Both the position numbers and the translations under genes were made by a program. The notes beneath the pieces were generated by a model. The model saw only the letters and a list, made by a program, of their open reading frames with translations, ran no database searches and was not told the origin of the DNA. Source: JAVVSR01 sp964604875 (GTDB lineage Bacteria > Bacillota > Clostridia > Christensenellales > CAG-917). Taken from it: a DNA stretch of 64,000 bases. Each line of letters opens with the position of its first letter. Position 1 is the first letter of the stretch. This document shows, piece by piece, positions 51,401 to 59,766 of the stretch. The DNA is taken from positions 75,884 to 139,883 of the forward strand of contig CAZSAC010000001.1 of assembly GCA_964604875.1 (NCBI GenBank), read 5' to 3'.

Positions 51401-53344
51401 TTAGTCACATACCTTATCGTTGACTTCTTTGCCGATTTTCATCATAAAGTCTAATAAACTCATAGAGCCAAGGTCGCCGTCTTTACGGCTTCTGACCGCA
51501 ACCACTTCGCTTTCCGCCTCTTTGTCGCCGATAATCAGCATATAAGGCACCTTTTCCAGTTGCGCCTCACGGATTTTATAACCAATCTTTTCGCTTCTGA
51601 CATCCGCTTCTGCGCGAATACCGAAATCGGATAGTTTTGAAACAATTTCTTTGGCGTTGGCAGCCGTTCTATCCGTCAAGCTTAAAACCCTGACTTGTGT
51701 CGGGCTTAACCAAGTCGGCAATGCGCCTGCATATTTTTCTATAAGCAACGCCATTGTGCGCTCATAACAGCCCAGCGACGTACGGTGGATAATATAAGGA
51801 CGAACTTTATCTCCATTTTCGTCAATATAACTCATATCAAAACGCTCCGCCAAGAACATATCAATTTGAATTGTTATCATTGTATCTTCTTTGCCGTGTA
51901 CGTTTTTAATTTGAATGTCAAGCTTGGGCCCGTAAAATGCCGCCTCACCGATGCCCTCGCTGTATTTTAAGCCAATGTGGTCTAAAATGCGCTTCATTTC
52001 GCCCTCGGCGTATGCCCACTCCTCAGGGTCGTCGATAAACTTGTTGTCGGGATTTTTGGGGTCCCACCTTGAGAAACGATAGCTGACGTCTTTGTCCAGT
52101 CCCAGACACCTCAACATATATTGCGCCAAGTCCAAGCAACCTCTGAACTCCTGCTCAAGCTGAGAAGGCATACATACTAAGTGCCCTTCTGAAATCGTAA
52201 ATTGACGAACTCGGATTAAGCCGTGCATTTCGCCGGAGGCTTCATTTCTGAAAAGCGTTGAAGTCTCGCCATAACGCAAGGGTAAATCTCTATAGCTTTT
52301 TAGCCCGTTTTTATATATCGTATATTGGAAAGGACAAGTCATAGGACGTAAAGCAAAAACCTCATCGTCGGTTTCCTCGTTGCCCATAACGAACATTCCG
52401 TCCTTATAGTGATCCCAGTGCCCCGATATTTTATATAAATCACTTTTTGCCATCAACGGAGTTTTTGTCATAACATATCCGCGCGCAGCCTCTGTATCCT
52501 CAACAAAACGGTTCATAATTTGGAAAAGCTTTGCACCTTTAGGCATAAGCAACGGCAAGCCTTGACCGATGTTTTCATCTGTCATAAAGTAGCCCAGCTC
52601 ACGTCCGATTTTGTTGTGGTCGCGACGTTTAGCTTCTTCCAAAGCCTCCAAATATTCTTCCATATCGGCTTTTTTGTCAAACGCCGTGCCGTATATGCGG
52701 GAAAGCATTTTATTGTTTTCATTCCCTTTCCAATACGCGCCCGTCAAGCTTGTCAGCTTAAACGCTTTGATTTTCCCCGTTGAGCTCAAGTGCGGGCCTC
52801 GGCATAAATCCGTGAAATCGCCTTGTTTATAAAAACTTATAGGCTCACCCTCGGGCAATTCCTCAATAAGCTCTATTTTATAGTTCTCGCCTAAATCACG
52901 CATATATTTTAAAGCGTATTCTTTTGAAACGTCTATGCGCTCTAAGGGTAAATTTGCTTTAATGATTTTTTTCATTTCGGCTTCAATCTTGTCAAAATCG
53001 TCTTTGGTTATCGGAGTTTTAAAATCAAAATCATAATAAAATCCGTTTGCAATCGCCGGACCTATGGCAAGCTTTACCGTCGGAAAAACGTTCTTCACCG
53101 CTTGCGCAAGAATATGCGAGCAAGTATGACGATAAACGTTTTTACCGTCTTCGTCGGCAAAGGTGACAATTTCCAACTTGCAGTCAGCCGTCAATGGTGT
53201 TTTTATATCCACAAGCTTTCCGTCAATGCGACCGCAAATTGCAGCGCGTCCAAGCCCTTCGCTTATTTGTGAAGCGACTTCATAAATTTTTGAGTTTTCG
53301 GCAACTTCCATTATCCTGCCGTCTTTTAACTTAATTTTTAACAT
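51401..53344 (-). CDS. thrS: Threonyl-tRNA synthetase
   Basis: A 647-residue class II synthetase. An N-terminal TGS domain (LKDGRIMEVAENSKIYEVA) is followed by the editing domain with HTCSHILAQAV (about 72) and YDFDF, the catalytic core with motif 2 FRNEASGEMHGLIRVRQF (about 365) and motif 3 GCYERTMALLIEKYAG (about 520), zinc ligands MTCPFQ, and a C-terminal anticodon-binding domain. It charges tRNA-Thr and is controlled by the T-box just upstream. Confidence 0.98.
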   Translation of the reverse strand: MLKIKLKDGRIMEVAENSKIYEVASQISEGLGRAAICGRIDGKLVDIKTPLTADCKLEIVTFADEDGKNVYRHTCSHILAQAVKNVFPTVKLAIGPAIANGFYYDFDFKTPITKDDFDKIEAEMKKIIKANLPLERIDVSKEYALKYMRDLGENYKIELIEELPEGEPISFYKQGDFTDLCRGPHLSSTGKIKAFKLTSLTGAYWKGNENNKMLSRIYGTAFDKKADMEEYLEALEEAKRRDHNKIGRELGYFMTDENIGQGLPLLMPKGAKLFQIMNRFVEDTEAARGYVMTKTPLMAKSDLYKISGHWDHYKDGMFVMGNEETDDEVFALRPMTCPFQYTIYKNGLKSYRDLPLRYGETSTLFRNEASGEMHGLIRVRQFTISEGHLVCMPSQLEQEFRGCLDLAQYMLRCLGLDKDVSYRFSRWDPKNPDNKFIDDPEEWAYAEGEMKRILDHIGLKYSEGIGEAAFYGPKLDIQIKNVHGKEDTMITIQIDMFLAERFDMSYIDENGDKVRPYIIHRTSLGCYERTMALLIEKYAGALPTWLSPTQVRVLSLTDRTAANAKEIVSKLSDFGIRAEADVRSEKIGYKIREAQLEKVPYMLIIGDKEAESEVVAVRSRKDGDLGSMSLLDFMMKIGKEVNDKVCD

Positions 53345-53374
53345 AATATCTACCTATACCTTTTTTTGCAAATA

Positions 53375-53580
53375 AAAAATCCCTACGAGCTTTGCCCGTA
53401 AGGACGATATTTTCTACCGTGGTTCCACCTTACTTGCGGAGACGCCTCCGCCACTTGTTTAAAAAATATGTGCCTGAGTGGTATATCGAATGTTTCGTAT
53501 TGTCTCGCACCAACCGACAACTCTCTGTAACGAATTGCAAACGACACATGTCTCAAACTGCAATCTAATGCTTAATGTAT
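53375..53580 (-). promoter_or_regulatory. T-box riboswitch controlling thrS (specifier ACC, Thr)
   Basis: The minus strand has the T-box core AAGGTGGAACCACGG at 53417-53431 and a strong terminator stem at 53380-53404 (TCCTTACGGGC paired with GCTCGTAGGGA) followed by T6. Stem I lies around 53440-53560. A GATATACCACTC loop there presents ACC (53480-53482) as the likely threonine specifier. Uncharged tRNA-Thr would bind and prevent termination. Confidence 0.92.
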
Positions 53581-53585
53581 TTTAT

Positions 53586-53614
53586 ATTATAGCCACCTAA
53601 AACCAATAAGTCAA
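53586..53614 (-). promoter_or_regulatory. Promoter of thrS
   Basis: TTGACT (53614-53609), 17-base spacer, TATAAT (53591-53586) on the minus strand, directly ahead of the T-box leader. Confidence 0.8.
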
Positions 53615-53656
53615 CATTATATTTGATTTAGTTAATTTTTTCCAATATTTTATATA

Positions 53657-53685
53657 TTGCATTTATGCAAATAATATTGTATACT
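53657..53685 (+). promoter_or_regulatory. Promoter of the MelB-type symporter with overlapping palindrome
   Basis: TTGCAT (53657-53662), 17-base spacer, TATACT (53680-53685), about 28 bases before the ATG. The -35 box is half of the palindrome TTGCAT-TT-ATGCAA (53657-53670), a possible operator. Confidence 0.55.
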
Positions 53686-53713
53686 TTATTTTGTTATATA
53701 TCAAGAGGGCTTT

Positions 53714-55126
53714 ATGAAAAAACAAATTAGTAATAAAATGATTTTTGTCTATTGCTTGGGCGACTTCTCCCGAGGGATACTCTACGGTTTGATAACGACG
53801 TTTTTAATGCCGTTTTTTATTCCGACAGACCCCACCACACAGCTTATAATATTTATTCCCGCCGCCGGCGCAGCGATTGCCATAATCCGCGGAGTGGGCA
53901 CAATCTGGGATGCGGTAACCGACCCTATTATTGCAAGTATGTCCGACAAAAGCAAGCATAAAGACGGCAGACGTATTCCGTTTATGAAATGGTCGGCAAT
54001 TCCTCTTGCGCTGACGTGCTTAATGATATTCTTTCCCCCTGTCAACGGAACCAGTATTGTAAACACTATTTGGGTAGGCGTTATGATGGTTTTATACTAT
54101 ACCTTCTCAACCTTATATAACGTGCCTTATATGGCGTTGCAGGCAGAGCTTGTTACCGACACAAAACACAGGGTTTTTCTTTACACGGTCAACAGTTTGA
54201 TGTTTGTTGTGGCTTCTGCAATAATATACGCAACCTTTGCAATAAAAGGCGCGTTGATGAGCTCGGGCGTATCCGAGGTTTGGGCGTTTAGGATTCCTTT
54301 CTTGGTTTTCGGCGTTATAGGCTTGGTTACTGCAATGATACCCGCATTTTGCATAAAAGAACACGACTATGTTGAGCCTAAGGATTGTTACACCCCTATC
54401 TTTGCGTCCTTGAAAGCTACATTTTCCTATAAGAATTTTTCTATATTAACCGTCGGCTATCTCATAATGTGGGTTGCTTTCGCTTTCTTTAACGCATCGC
54501 TTGCCTATTATATCAAAAACCTTTTGCAGGAAAGCGACGCTTTCGTTACCATTGTTTTGGCTCTATCCATTCTGTTTGGCGTAGCGTCATATCCGTTGCT
54601 TAACAAGCTTGTTAAAAAGACCGGTAAAAAACCTCTTTTGCTTTTTGCTTGCTCTGTCTATGTTTTCTTATACTTCTGCATCTATTTCTACAAGCCGATT
54701 CTAGGCGTTATCAGCGGAAAATCTTTCGGATATATATTGGGGATTTCTATCGCGTTTCCTATTGCTATAACAAATATTATCCCCGCCGCCGCTTTTGCCG
54801 ATTTGGCGCAATACGACTATATTAAAACCGGTGAAATGCGCACGGGTATGTTTGTCGCCGCCAGAAACTTTGTCAATAAGCTGTCGCAATCTATCGTGTT
54901 ATTCATCGTCCCCAGCGTTCTGCTATATGGCGATACTCTAAACACCGGCATCGCAACCACTGAAGGCACCCGCTTGACCGCCCTAATCGCCGCAATTTTC
55001 GTTGCGCTATCCATTGTAGTTTACGCCTTCTATGACGATAAATCCGTTGTAAAGGTTATAAACGATTGGAACGACGAACAAGCAAAAGAAGCTCCCTTGC
55101 CTGTTGACGAGGCTCCTCTTTCCTAA
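53714..55126 (+). CDS. GPH-family (MelB-type) sugar:cation symporter
   Basis: A 470-residue MFS transporter with about 12 membrane helices. The N-terminal FVYCLGDFSRGILYGL and the loop IWDAVTDPIIASMSDKSKHKDGRRIPFM (about 65-92) carry the family's D-x2-x-D-P pattern with cation-binding aspartates. The second half repeats the fold (VGYLIMWVAFAFFN, KKTGKKPLLLFA). It imports a glycoside, pentoside or hexuronide with H+, Na+ or Li+; the sugar is not predictable. No catabolic genes are adjacent. The C-terminal tail is acidic. GAGGG precedes the ATG. Confidence 0.88.
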   Translation: MKKQISNKMIFVYCLGDFSRGILYGLITTFLMPFFIPTDPTTQLIIFIPAAGAAIAIIRGVGTIWDAVTDPIIASMSDKSKHKDGRRIPFMKWSAIPLALTCLMIFFPPVNGTSIVNTIWVGVMMVLYYTFSTLYNVPYMALQAELVTDTKHRVFLYTVNSLMFVVASAIIYATFAIKGALMSSGVSEVWAFRIPFLVFGVIGLVTAMIPAFCIKEHDYVEPKDCYTPIFASLKATFSYKNFSILTVGYLIMWVAFAFFNASLAYYIKNLLQESDAFVTIVLALSILFGVASYPLLNKLVKKTGKKPLLLFACSVYVFLYFCIYFYKPILGVISGKSFGYILGISIAFPIAITNIIPAAAFADLAQYDYIKTGEMRTGMFVAARNFVNKLSQSIVLFIVPSVLLYGDTLNTGIATTEGTRLTALIAAIFVALSIVVYAFYDDKSVVKVINDWNDEQAKEAPLPVDEAPLS

Positions 55127-55130
55127 AAAA

Positions 55131-55158
55131 AACGGCTCCCGCTTGGGAGCCTTTGTTT
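55131..55158 (+). terminator. Intrinsic terminator of the symporter gene
   Basis: Stem GGCTCCC (55134-55140) / GGGAGCC (55145-55151), loop GCTT, T-rich tail. The A-rich 5' side lets it also end the convergent minus-strand gene. Confidence 0.85.
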
Positions 55159-55869
55159 TTATTTTAATTTCAACTTTATCAAGTTTTTCAACGCCTTGCT
55201 TAGTTCCTTAGAAAGGCTGTCATAGCACAATAAGCGTGTCGCCCTTGTCGATACTACAGCGTGTATTAGATTAAATTCGTCATTTCCGTATAGGTTTTTT
55301 ATTTGGACTTCCTTCATCGAAGAAAGATTTATTAATACACCGTCTTTAAGCTCTAAAACGCTGTCTTTCCGCGCGCAAGACGCCGTCACGTACGCCAAAA
55401 CATTATATATATCGTTTTCGTCCGCACCCGCTGAAAAAAGCTCGCCGCACATCTCTGCGACCTCTTCCCAGCCATACCTTAGATTTCTTAACCTGAAATG
55501 ATATATACCGTCTAAATCATAGCTAGAAAGCTCGGAAATCGTCTTGATTATATATGCGCTTTCATAATCAAAATCCATATAAACCAAGGTCGATAAAAGC
55601 GCGCATAAGGCGTGCGTATATCTGTGAATACTCAGCTCTTTTTCAAAAAAATACAGCTTATAATAATCCATAACCGCCTCAACTAAAACACGCTCAAGTC
55701 GGCTCCTTATTCCATCGGCATAGTCGCATAGCCCCGCTAAATATAAAAACTTGCGGTTCTTGCTTTCTTCAATAGCCGTTGACAACTCGGTAATTTTTGA
55801 AATTTCGGATTCAATAAAGCTGAACTCCCTATCCTGCCCTTTTTTAACGCTAATTACATTTGTCCACAT
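55159..55869 (-). CDS. YtxC-like sporulation protein (tentative)
   Basis: A 236-residue mostly helical cytosolic protein. The part LDGIYHFRLRNLRYGWEEVAEM (about 118-140) matches the F-R-L then W/L-E-x-V pattern of the putative sporulation protein YtxC. Near the C-terminus VQIKNLYGNDEFNLIHAVVSTRATR resembles YtxC's closing region. ytxC is a neighbour of thrS in Bacillus, and thrS is 1.8 kb away here. The match is by eye and the identity is low. No ribosome site is strong. Confidence 0.45.
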   Translation of the reverse strand: MWTNVISVKKGQDREFSFIESEISKITELSTAIEESKNRKFLYLAGLCDYADGIRSRLERVLVEAVMDYYKLYFFEKELSIHRYTHALCALLSTLVYMDFDYESAYIIKTISELSSYDLDGIYHFRLRNLRYGWEEVAEMCGELFSAGADENDIYNVLAYVTASCARKDSVLELKDGVLINLSSMKEVQIKNLYGNDEFNLIHAVVSTRATRLLCYDSLSKELSKALKNLIKLKLK

Positions 55870-56006
55870 ATATACTCCGAAATTATTATATGCCGTTGAT
55901 TCTTTTTTATTTTCGATTATCCGTTTAATTTAAAAATTGGCAAAGTTTTTCTGAAAATGATATACGCAAAAAGAAAACTTCAAGCACAAATAGCTTGGTT
56001 TTAGCG

Positions 56007-56032
56007 CAAAAAAAACACGGCTTATGTCGTGT
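56007..56032 (-). terminator. Intrinsic terminator of the SUKH gene
   Basis: Stem ACACGGC (56015-56021) / GTCGTGT (56026-56032) with one mismatch and a T8 run on the minus strand. Confidence 0.7.
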
Positions 56033-56064
56033 ATTACAAGTTTAAAACGATTTATCTAATTTAA

Positions 56065-56634
56065 TTACCAAATTAAATCATACCAAATACCTGTATTTAA
56101 AAAATCATCTGTTATATCGCCAATTTCCAATTTTTGTCCTTTTCTTAAAAACTCATTTTCAAGATAGTTTTCAAAATCTGTTCCGTAAAAAATTACGTCG
56201 GAGGGCTGACAGTATGATACTATCGGCATATTGTCCATTCCGTTAAAAAAACATCTATGACCATAAAACGGGATTAGCTTTGCACTTTTGTCAAAATACT
56301 TCAAAACCGCATCTTTCAAGTCATTCTCATTTGTTATATTTTCAAATTTTTTTGCAAAAAGTTTGTGTAATGCGTTATTTTCAAAGTCAAAAATAAAGTC
56401 TTCTTTTATGCTGTCTTGAAAGTTTGTAATGTTTTCAACGTACCATTTACGATTATCTCTCCAATTAATAAAAGGATAGATGCAAGGCATTCCGCACTCA
56501 AGAAAGGCTTTGATTTCTTGAGGAAACGTTACGCCAAAAACCTGATATATTTTTTCAAACTCAGCTTCAGACAAGCCGTTATCAAATTTAATTCCTGCAC
56601 TTTTCAGTCGCTTTATCATTATTCTATTATCCAT
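56065..56634 (-). CDS. SMI1/KNR4 (SUKH)-family protein
   Basis: A 189-residue SUKH-fold protein. The N-terminal GLSEAEFEKIYQVFGVTFPQEIKAFL (about 20-45) and NWRDN, then KLIPFYGHRCFFNG (about 118) and SDVIFYGTDFENYLENEF (about 145), follow the family pattern. Bacterial SUKH proteins often serve as immunity proteins against secreted toxins. No toxin gene is next to it. The start codon has no ribosome site and a TATAAA-like -10 lies right before it, so the message may be leaderless or the next ATG (56619) may be used. Confidence 0.72.
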   Translation of the reverse strand: MDNRIMIKRLKSAGIKFDNGLSEAEFEKIYQVFGVTFPQEIKAFLECGMPCIYPFINWRDNRKWYVENITNFQDSIKEDFIFDFENNALHKLFAKKFENITNENDLKDAVLKYFDKSAKLIPFYGHRCFFNGMDNMPIVSYCQPSDVIFYGTDFENYLENEFLRKGQKLEIGDITDDFLNTGIWYDLIW

Positions 56635-56675
56635 ACTTTTATAGTATCATTAAAACTGAAAAACCCCAATCATAT

Positions 56676-57597
56676 TTAAATGGTTTTTTGTTTAACATAT
56701 TTATAAAAATTATGTATTCCTATTACAATTGAAAGGATACCTACAAAAATTAACGGAACAATAAAAACGATTATCGGCGCTTTTTGCAATATCAGTCCAA
56801 TGTGTATTCGGCATATACTTATCATTAGAAAATTTGTCAAGATACCCATACAACATATTTAACGCAATGAATCCACAATGACCTCCGCTGATGTATCCGC
56901 AAGTCGATAAATTGCTGAACCAATCGTACCCCGTACTTCCAACACTTCCAGATACATTTGACGATGACATCGATGTCATTGATGACTCGCTGGAGGATGC
57001 ACTTAATAGTTGTGGATAACTCGCAGAATTGCCCTTATTCACAAAATCCAACAAACCCTCGTTTGGTGCCGCTTTTAGAGTATTAGTTACAAGTTCGCTG
57101 TTTTGAAACAAAGCAAGTACACTTTCTTCATCGTTAAATGCATATCCCAACACCGTATGCACAAATTCATTGTTCACAAATTGAAAATACCGAGTAGGTC
57201 CGCAATAGTAGAGCTCATCTCCGCTTAGTCCAAAATATGGTGATATTGACTTTTGTGAAGTTTCAACAAATGTACCCGAGGCAGGATGGTATATCATATA
57301 TCCCGTAGGTTCGCACTCAACGGCAACGTATGTATCTCCATTAAATCCGTAAACAATTTTTATATCCGATAGAATGTTTTTTTCATCGGATATCATTGCG
57401 ATTTTATCATCTAACACTGTTAGTAGTCTTGCACTTTTATCGTTAAACACTGTCGACTTTTCCGACTGCTGTCCTAATTCTCCGCCCTCAGCATAAGCAA
57501 TTGTGGTAGCAGTAAAACTTATTCCAAAAAGGGTAAGTGTAAATGCTATCAGCAAGCCAACTACAAAATTTCCTCTGATGTTTTTCCTTGTTTTCAT
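56676..57597 (-). pseudogene. Broken secreted papain-like cysteine peptidase with an out-of-frame membrane-anchor tail
   Basis: An intact start (AAGGAGAA then ATG 57597) and signal peptide (about 1-36, ending TIAYA) are followed by a propeptide-like domain with YVAVECEPTGYMIYH and SPYFGLSGDELYYCGP (about 90-140). The peptidase start is HCGFIALNMLYGYLDKF with the likely catalytic Cys (about 242). The frame then ends at 56710 after 295 residues, before any catalytic His. One frame over, the DNA reads a typical membrane helix and basic tail (VPLIFVGILSIVIG, then NFYKYVKQKTI) up to a stop at 56676. An internal deletion with frameshift therefore joined the front and back of a gene. Confidence 0.65.
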
Positions 57598-57632
57598 GAT
57601 TTTTTCTCCTTATATTGGTTCTTTTGGGTTGT

Positions 57633-58334
57633 TTATTCTACTATAAACGAAATTACGAAAGTATTTGTCTCCATATTGTAACTTGTGAATTTTATTTTTA
57701 TGGGAAGCCCAAATTCCATGTGTTTAAGAGGAACTGGTAAGGAGTTATTTAACGCTAAAATTCGCTCCTCGTCAACGTATCCGTTGATAACAATGTAGTC
57801 CGTACCTTTTTCAATATCGTACCAACCCGAAGAGCTATAGTATTCAAAAAAATTATCAATTCGAAATTTTGTTTTATATTCTGTTGCAATATCGAAATGA
57901 GCGATCTCCCAATCAATGTCGATAAGATGGTATGGAATTAGAATCCTTTTATAAGTCGCATCCAGCTTTATAAGTCCGCCCATATCGAAAAATTCATACA
58001 TTTTATTACCATTTGCTGCAGCAATTTGTCTAATCAGATAATAGTCTTTTGTACCATCGTCATTATCCTTAGATACGAATATCTTTCCATCAACAAACTC
58101 TGTCGAAAGCGAATTATCAAGGCTTATTGTTGAAAAAATTTCCACCATGTCCATATCTATATAATATTGCCCAGGAGCGTTTGGCAATGTGCCCTTAACC
58201 GGTAATTCCAAAATATTTTTAGAAAACATTGCGGTTGCCACAATATTTTTAGGTTTCGGATTACACCCCGTAAGCCTAAAAATGCCGAATAGCATTATCG
58301 CTATAACCGCTATTCCTATCAGTTTTTTACTCAT
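57633..58334 (-). CDS. Putative lipoprotein of unknown function
   Basis: A 233-residue protein with a lipoprotein signal (hydrophobic helix, then FRLTGC with the Cys at residue 24). The mature part is beta-rich (YYIDMDMVEIFSTISLD, KDYYLIRQIAAANGNKMYEFFDMGG, YIVINGYVDEER). I recognise no family. GGAGAAGATAAATT precedes the ATG. Its signal sequence differs from that of the five-gene family that follows. It may be co-transcribed with the broken peptidase gene 35 bases downstream. Confidence 0.65.
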   Translation of the reverse strand: MSKKLIGIAVIAIMLFGIFRLTGCNPKPKNIVATAMFSKNILELPVKGTLPNAPGQYYIDMDMVEIFSTISLDNSLSTEFVDGKIFVSKDNDDGTKDYYLIRQIAAANGNKMYEFFDMGGLIKLDATYKRILIPYHLIDIDWEIAHFDIATEYKTKFRIDNFFEYYSSSGWYDIEKGTDYIVINGYVDEERILALNNSLPVPLKHMEFGLPIKIKFTSYNMETNTFVISFIVE

Positions 58335-58370
58335 AATTTATCTTCTCCGTATTTTTTGTGTTTTATTTCA

Positions 58371-59063
58371 TTAGTTTGCTTTCCAAATTGTAACGACTGC
58401 GCCGCTATAAGTGAATATTACCCCTGCGACTTCTAATTCTTTAACAACCGCAGGATAACCCGAATAACTATCGCTTATCTTAATAGCAATAGCGCCGTTA
58501 TAAGTGCCATAATATCCTAAAACTGTAATGTCTGCTATTTTCGCATACGGGAACATTGGTGTACCATCATTGTGAGTTTGGGCGCGTAAAACAACCATAT
58601 AAGTTTCCATTATGGCTTGTTCTTTTTCATCGCTCAAGTTCTCAGGACTCTTTGTTATAGGTACAATATCAGATTTATTGTCGCCTCCACTTTGGTAGTA
58701 AGCAACGCTTCTCAAATCATCTATCGTTAATAATCCATCATCGTAAGCCTTTTGTAAGCTATAAAATGCTCCCATATTTTCCTCATGTGGCACTTCAGCT
58801 ATTGCGTCCGCAGCAATCGTGAACGCCATGTCTACGCCACTCTTATTCGTAGCCGTCACAATATTTGTTTTGCCCTGTGTAACGGCATTGCAAATCGCGG
58901 TCCAACCATCCATGCAGTAGTTGCTCTCGCCCTTTTCGTCTGCATAGGATTGTAGCTCTGCCGACTTAGTTGCCTTGTATTCGTCCAAATCGCTACCGCA
59001 CCCAAAGAATAACCCTAAGCACATAACTAACAGCACCCCCAAACATATTATTTTTTTCAACAT
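58371..59063 (-). CDS. Array lipoprotein A: helical module plus FYTLQ/AYY module
   Basis: A 230-residue lipoprotein. The start is ATG 59063 with GGAGGATA; the signal MLKKIICLGVLLVMCLGLFF then GCG is the shared array signal. The mature part begins with a helical module (DLDEYKATKSAELQSYADE; about 23-90) also found in lipoprotein D. It then continues with AFYSLQKAYDDGLLTIDDLRS-VAYY (about 98-122), shared with lipoprotein C. So A looks like a D-type front joined to a C-type back. It ends with a beta region TIWKAN. No enzymatic motif is seen. Confidence 0.7.
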   Translation of the reverse strand: MLKKIICLGVLLVMCLGLFFGCGSDLDEYKATKSAELQSYADEKGESNYCMDGWTAICNAVTQGKTNIVTATNKSGVDMAFTIAADAIAEVPHEENMGAFYSLQKAYDDGLLTIDDLRSVAYYQSGGDNKSDIVPITKSPENLSDEKEQAIMETYMVVLRAQTHNDGTPMFPYAKIADITVLGYYGTYNGAIAIKISDSYSGYPAVVKELEVAGVIFTYSGAVVTIWKAN

Positions 59064-59220
59064 ATTATCCTCCAATAAACTTTATTAATCTTATTTTTTT
59101 ATGAAATCAACTGAGTTAATTTCGAGTTTATCCATTTTTATTACAAGCTGCGAACAATATGGAGCGCAAGCATCTTTAACTCCTAATTTCGGCTTTTTTA
59201 ATGAAAACTCAATTTCCAAA
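58995..59220. repeat. 226-bp duplicated segment, copy 1
   Basis: Identical to 59541-59766 except one base (59043 A, 59589 G). It spans the signal-peptide codons of lipoprotein A, the intergenic DNA and the last 130 bases of lipoprotein B. Confidence 0.95.
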
Positions 59221-59609
59221 ACCTTGCCATTAAGATTGACCTTATCAATAATTTGTGGTCTGGTGTAAATATCAGTATAGCAATAAAGTAAAACCATTTC
59301 GTTTTCAAAATCAACCGGAAGAAAACTGTCAAAAATGGCGTCAAGTTCGGCTTGATTTCTTATTATAAAAACTCGATACTCAGGAGATGTTTTGTCAACT
59401 AAATATCTTTTGTTCCATTCATCAGTTTCTTCGGTCCAGTTTTCGTTGAGATAATAAGCGTTAAGCGTCCTGTTTTCTTTTAAAAAATTCGGCTTGAGAG
59501 TATAGCCGTCGCTTATAACGATTGCATTATACTTATTTCCACCGCACCCAAAGAATAACCCTAAGCACATAACTAACAGCACCCCCAAGCATATTATTTT
59601 TTTCAACAT
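59091..59609 (-). CDS. Array lipoprotein B (PrcB-C-like domain, tentative)
   Basis: A 172-residue lipoprotein from ATG 59609 with the shared signal (FFGCG lipobox). The mature part has NKYNAIVISDGYTLKPNFLK, then YRVFIIRNQAELDAIFDSFLPVDFENEMVLLY (in two parts about 90-122), and a beta-rich end. The order 'residue-x-AEL-x-F, VDF-E-x-MVLLY' resembles the PrcB C-terminal domain fold. That match is by eye. It is a close paralogue of lipoprotein E. The cysteines in DACAPYCSQ are absent from E. It is 27 bases upstream of A in one transcript. Confidence 0.68.
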   Translation of the reverse strand: MLKKIICLGVLLVMCLGLFFGCGGNKYNAIVISDGYTLKPNFLKENRTLNAYYLNENWTEETDEWNKRYLVDKTSPEYRVFIIRNQAELDAIFDSFLPVDFENEMVLLYCYTDIYTRPQIIDKVNLNGKVLEIEFSLKKPKLGVKDACAPYCSQLVIKMDKLEINSVDFIKK

Positions 59610-59766
59610 ATTATCCTCCAATAAACTTTATTAATCTTATTTTTTTATGAAATCAACTGAGTTAATTTCGAGTTTATCCATTTTTATTACAAGCTGCGAA
59701 CAATATGGAGCGCAAGCATCTTTAACTCCTAATTTCGGCTTTTTTAATGAAAACTCAATTTCCAAA
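59541..59766. repeat. 226-bp duplicated segment, copy 2
   Basis: Second copy of 58995-59220, offset by 546 bp. It covers the signal codons of lipoprotein B, the intergenic DNA and an out-of-frame copy of the end of the B gene. Confidence 0.95.
59650..59766 (-). pseudogene. Remnant of the 3' end of a lipoprotein B-type gene
   Basis: These 117 bases repeat the last codons of lipoprotein B (from VLEIEFSLKKPKLG to the stop) exactly. Here they follow lipoprotein C codons in another frame: C reads GTT TGG AAA TTG while B reads TTG GAA ATT GAG. The C gene therefore stops at TAA 59744 inside the remnant. It marks a recombination joint at the short shared sequence TTGGAAATTGAG. Confidence 0.85.

Noticed and set aside
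56065..57597. Toxin-immunity pair of SUKH protein and the neighbouring secreted protein
   Set aside because: The secreted protein is a truncated papain-like peptidase with no toxin domain, and the SUKH gene is bounded by its own terminator; evidence for a pair is too thin.
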